A DNA stretch of 6,913 bases from Pseudomonadota bacterium (GTDB lineage: Bacteria; Pseudomonadota; Gammaproteobacteria; Burkholderiales; Burkholderiaceae_D): positions 1-6,913 of the forward strand of contig JAEZHR010000096.1 in NCBI GenBank assembly GCA_023416415.1, in the 5' to 3' direction. A program made the position numbers and the translations under genes. The notes beneath the pieces were generated by a model. It searched no databases. It saw only the letters and a program-made list of their open reading frames with translations, and was not told the DNA's origin. Shown in pieces: positions 6,461 to 6,913 of this stretch; the first letter of the stretch is position 1; the number at the start of each line of letters is the position of its first letter.

Positions 6461-6480
6461 GCGGACGCACATGCGCCCGC
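6461..6480 (-). promoter_or_regulatory. GC-rich hairpin in the aminotransferase-hom gap
   Basis: The minus strand reads GCGGGCGCATGTGCGTCCGC. The arms pair over 9 base pairs with one G-U wobble around a 2-base centre, or 8 pairs with a 4-base loop. It starts 8 bases after the aminotransferase stop and ends 29 bases before the hom ATG. No T tract follows (the next bases are GATCC), so it is not an ordinary intrinsic terminator. It could stabilise the upstream message, pause polymerase or affect hom translation; the sequence alone does not decide. Confidence 0.5.
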
Positions 6481-6488
6481 GAGGTGGA

Positions 6489-6913
6489 TCAGGCGGCAAC
6501 CGCGTAGCGGCGGCGATAGCCTTCGAGGAAGCGGGCAATGCGGGAAATGGCCTCGGTCAGGTCATCCGAATTCGGCAGGAACACGACGCGGAAATGATCC
6601 GGCGCGATCCAGTTGAAGCCGGTGCCTTGCACGATCAGAACCTTCTCTTCGGCCAGCAGCTCGTACGCGAACTGCTGATCGTCCTTGATCGGATAAACCT
6701 TCGGGTCCAGACGCGGAAACATATAAAGCGCTGCCTTTGGCTTCACGCAGCTCACCCCCGGAATCTCGGTCAGGAGCTTGTGAGCGAGATCGCGCTGCCT
6801 GTGCAACCGCCCGCCCGGCGCAACCAGGTCGTTGATGCTCTGGTAGCCTCCGAGCGCGGTCTGGATGGCGAACTGACCGGGAACGTTGGCACACAGACGC
6901 ATCGAGGCCAGCA
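6489..6913 (-). CDS. alaA: Pyridoxal phosphate-dependent aminotransferase, AlaA/AlaT-like (5' part outside window)
   Basis: This is the C-terminal part of a class I/II aminotransferase that, in E. coli AlaA, transfers the amino group of glutamate to pyruvate to make alanine. About 140 codons are visible, with the start beyond the right edge. The segment LASMRLCANVPGQFAIQTALGG is nearly identical to E. coli AlaA, as are PGGRL, IPGVSCVKPKAALYMFP, EEKVLIVQGTGFNW, the substrate-carboxylate arginine region DHFRVVFLP, and the ending RFLEGY. The PLP lysine lies in the missing N-terminal part. Placement directly before hom is, as I recall, common in betaproteobacteria, and no terminator with a T tract separates the two genes, so co-transcription is plausible. 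Other aminotransferases of the same subfamily cannot be fully excluded from the C-terminus alone. Confidence 0.93.
   Translation of the reverse strand, partial: LASMRLCANVPGQFAIQTALGGYQSINDLVAPGGRLHRQRDLAHKLLTEIPGVSCVKPKAALYMFPRLDPKVYPIKDDQQFAYELLAEEKVLIVQGTGFNWIAPDHFRVVFLPNSDDLTEAISRIARFLEGYRRRYAVAA

Overview
The window is a compact, entirely minus-strand stretch of bacterial core metabolism. GC content is high (roughly 60% by eye). The order alaA-type aminotransferase, hom, thrC, moeA, together with the protein sequences, fits a betaproteobacterium (Burkholderiales/Rhodocyclales-like). This is judged from remembered family sequences and synteny, so no genus is claimed. There is no RNA gene, CRISPR array or mobile element.

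Layout in the direction of transcription, from the right edge to the left. The C-terminal 140 codons of an AlaA/AlaT pyruvate-forming aminotransferase (6489-6913, cut by the window edge). A 57-base gap holding a strong GC-rich hairpin. hom, homoserine dehydrogenase with ACT domain (5109-6431). A textbook intrinsic terminator (5040-5070). A leader region of about 200 bases that ends in a four-run G-quadruplex motif lying against the kbl start codon. kbl, 2-amino-3-ketobutyrate CoA ligase (3630-4832). tdh, an L-threonine 3-dehydrogenase of the short-chain dehydrogenase/epimerase type (2649-3620), 9 bases after kbl. A 65-base gap with a perfect TATAAT. thrC, threonine synthase (1123-2583). moeA, molybdopterin molybdenumtransferase, starting 5 bases after thrC and cut by the left edge (1-1117).

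The genes work around one amino acid. Hom makes homoserine, the precursor of threonine, and ThrC makes threonine from O-phosphohomoserine. The homoserine kinase step between them is not encoded here. Tdh then oxidises threonine to 2-amino-3-ketobutyrate, which Kbl splits with CoA to glycine and acetyl-CoA. Two threonine-making genes therefore flank a two-gene threonine-degrading cassette. The cassette is shielded from hom transcription by a terminator, and it may be separated from thrC by an internal promoter. AlaA and MoeA are neighbours with unrelated roles.

Nothing here looks like a wholly new system. The points most worth checking are the placement of the degradation cassette between hom and thrC, the G-quadruplex motif over the kbl ribosome binding site, and the hairpin before hom.
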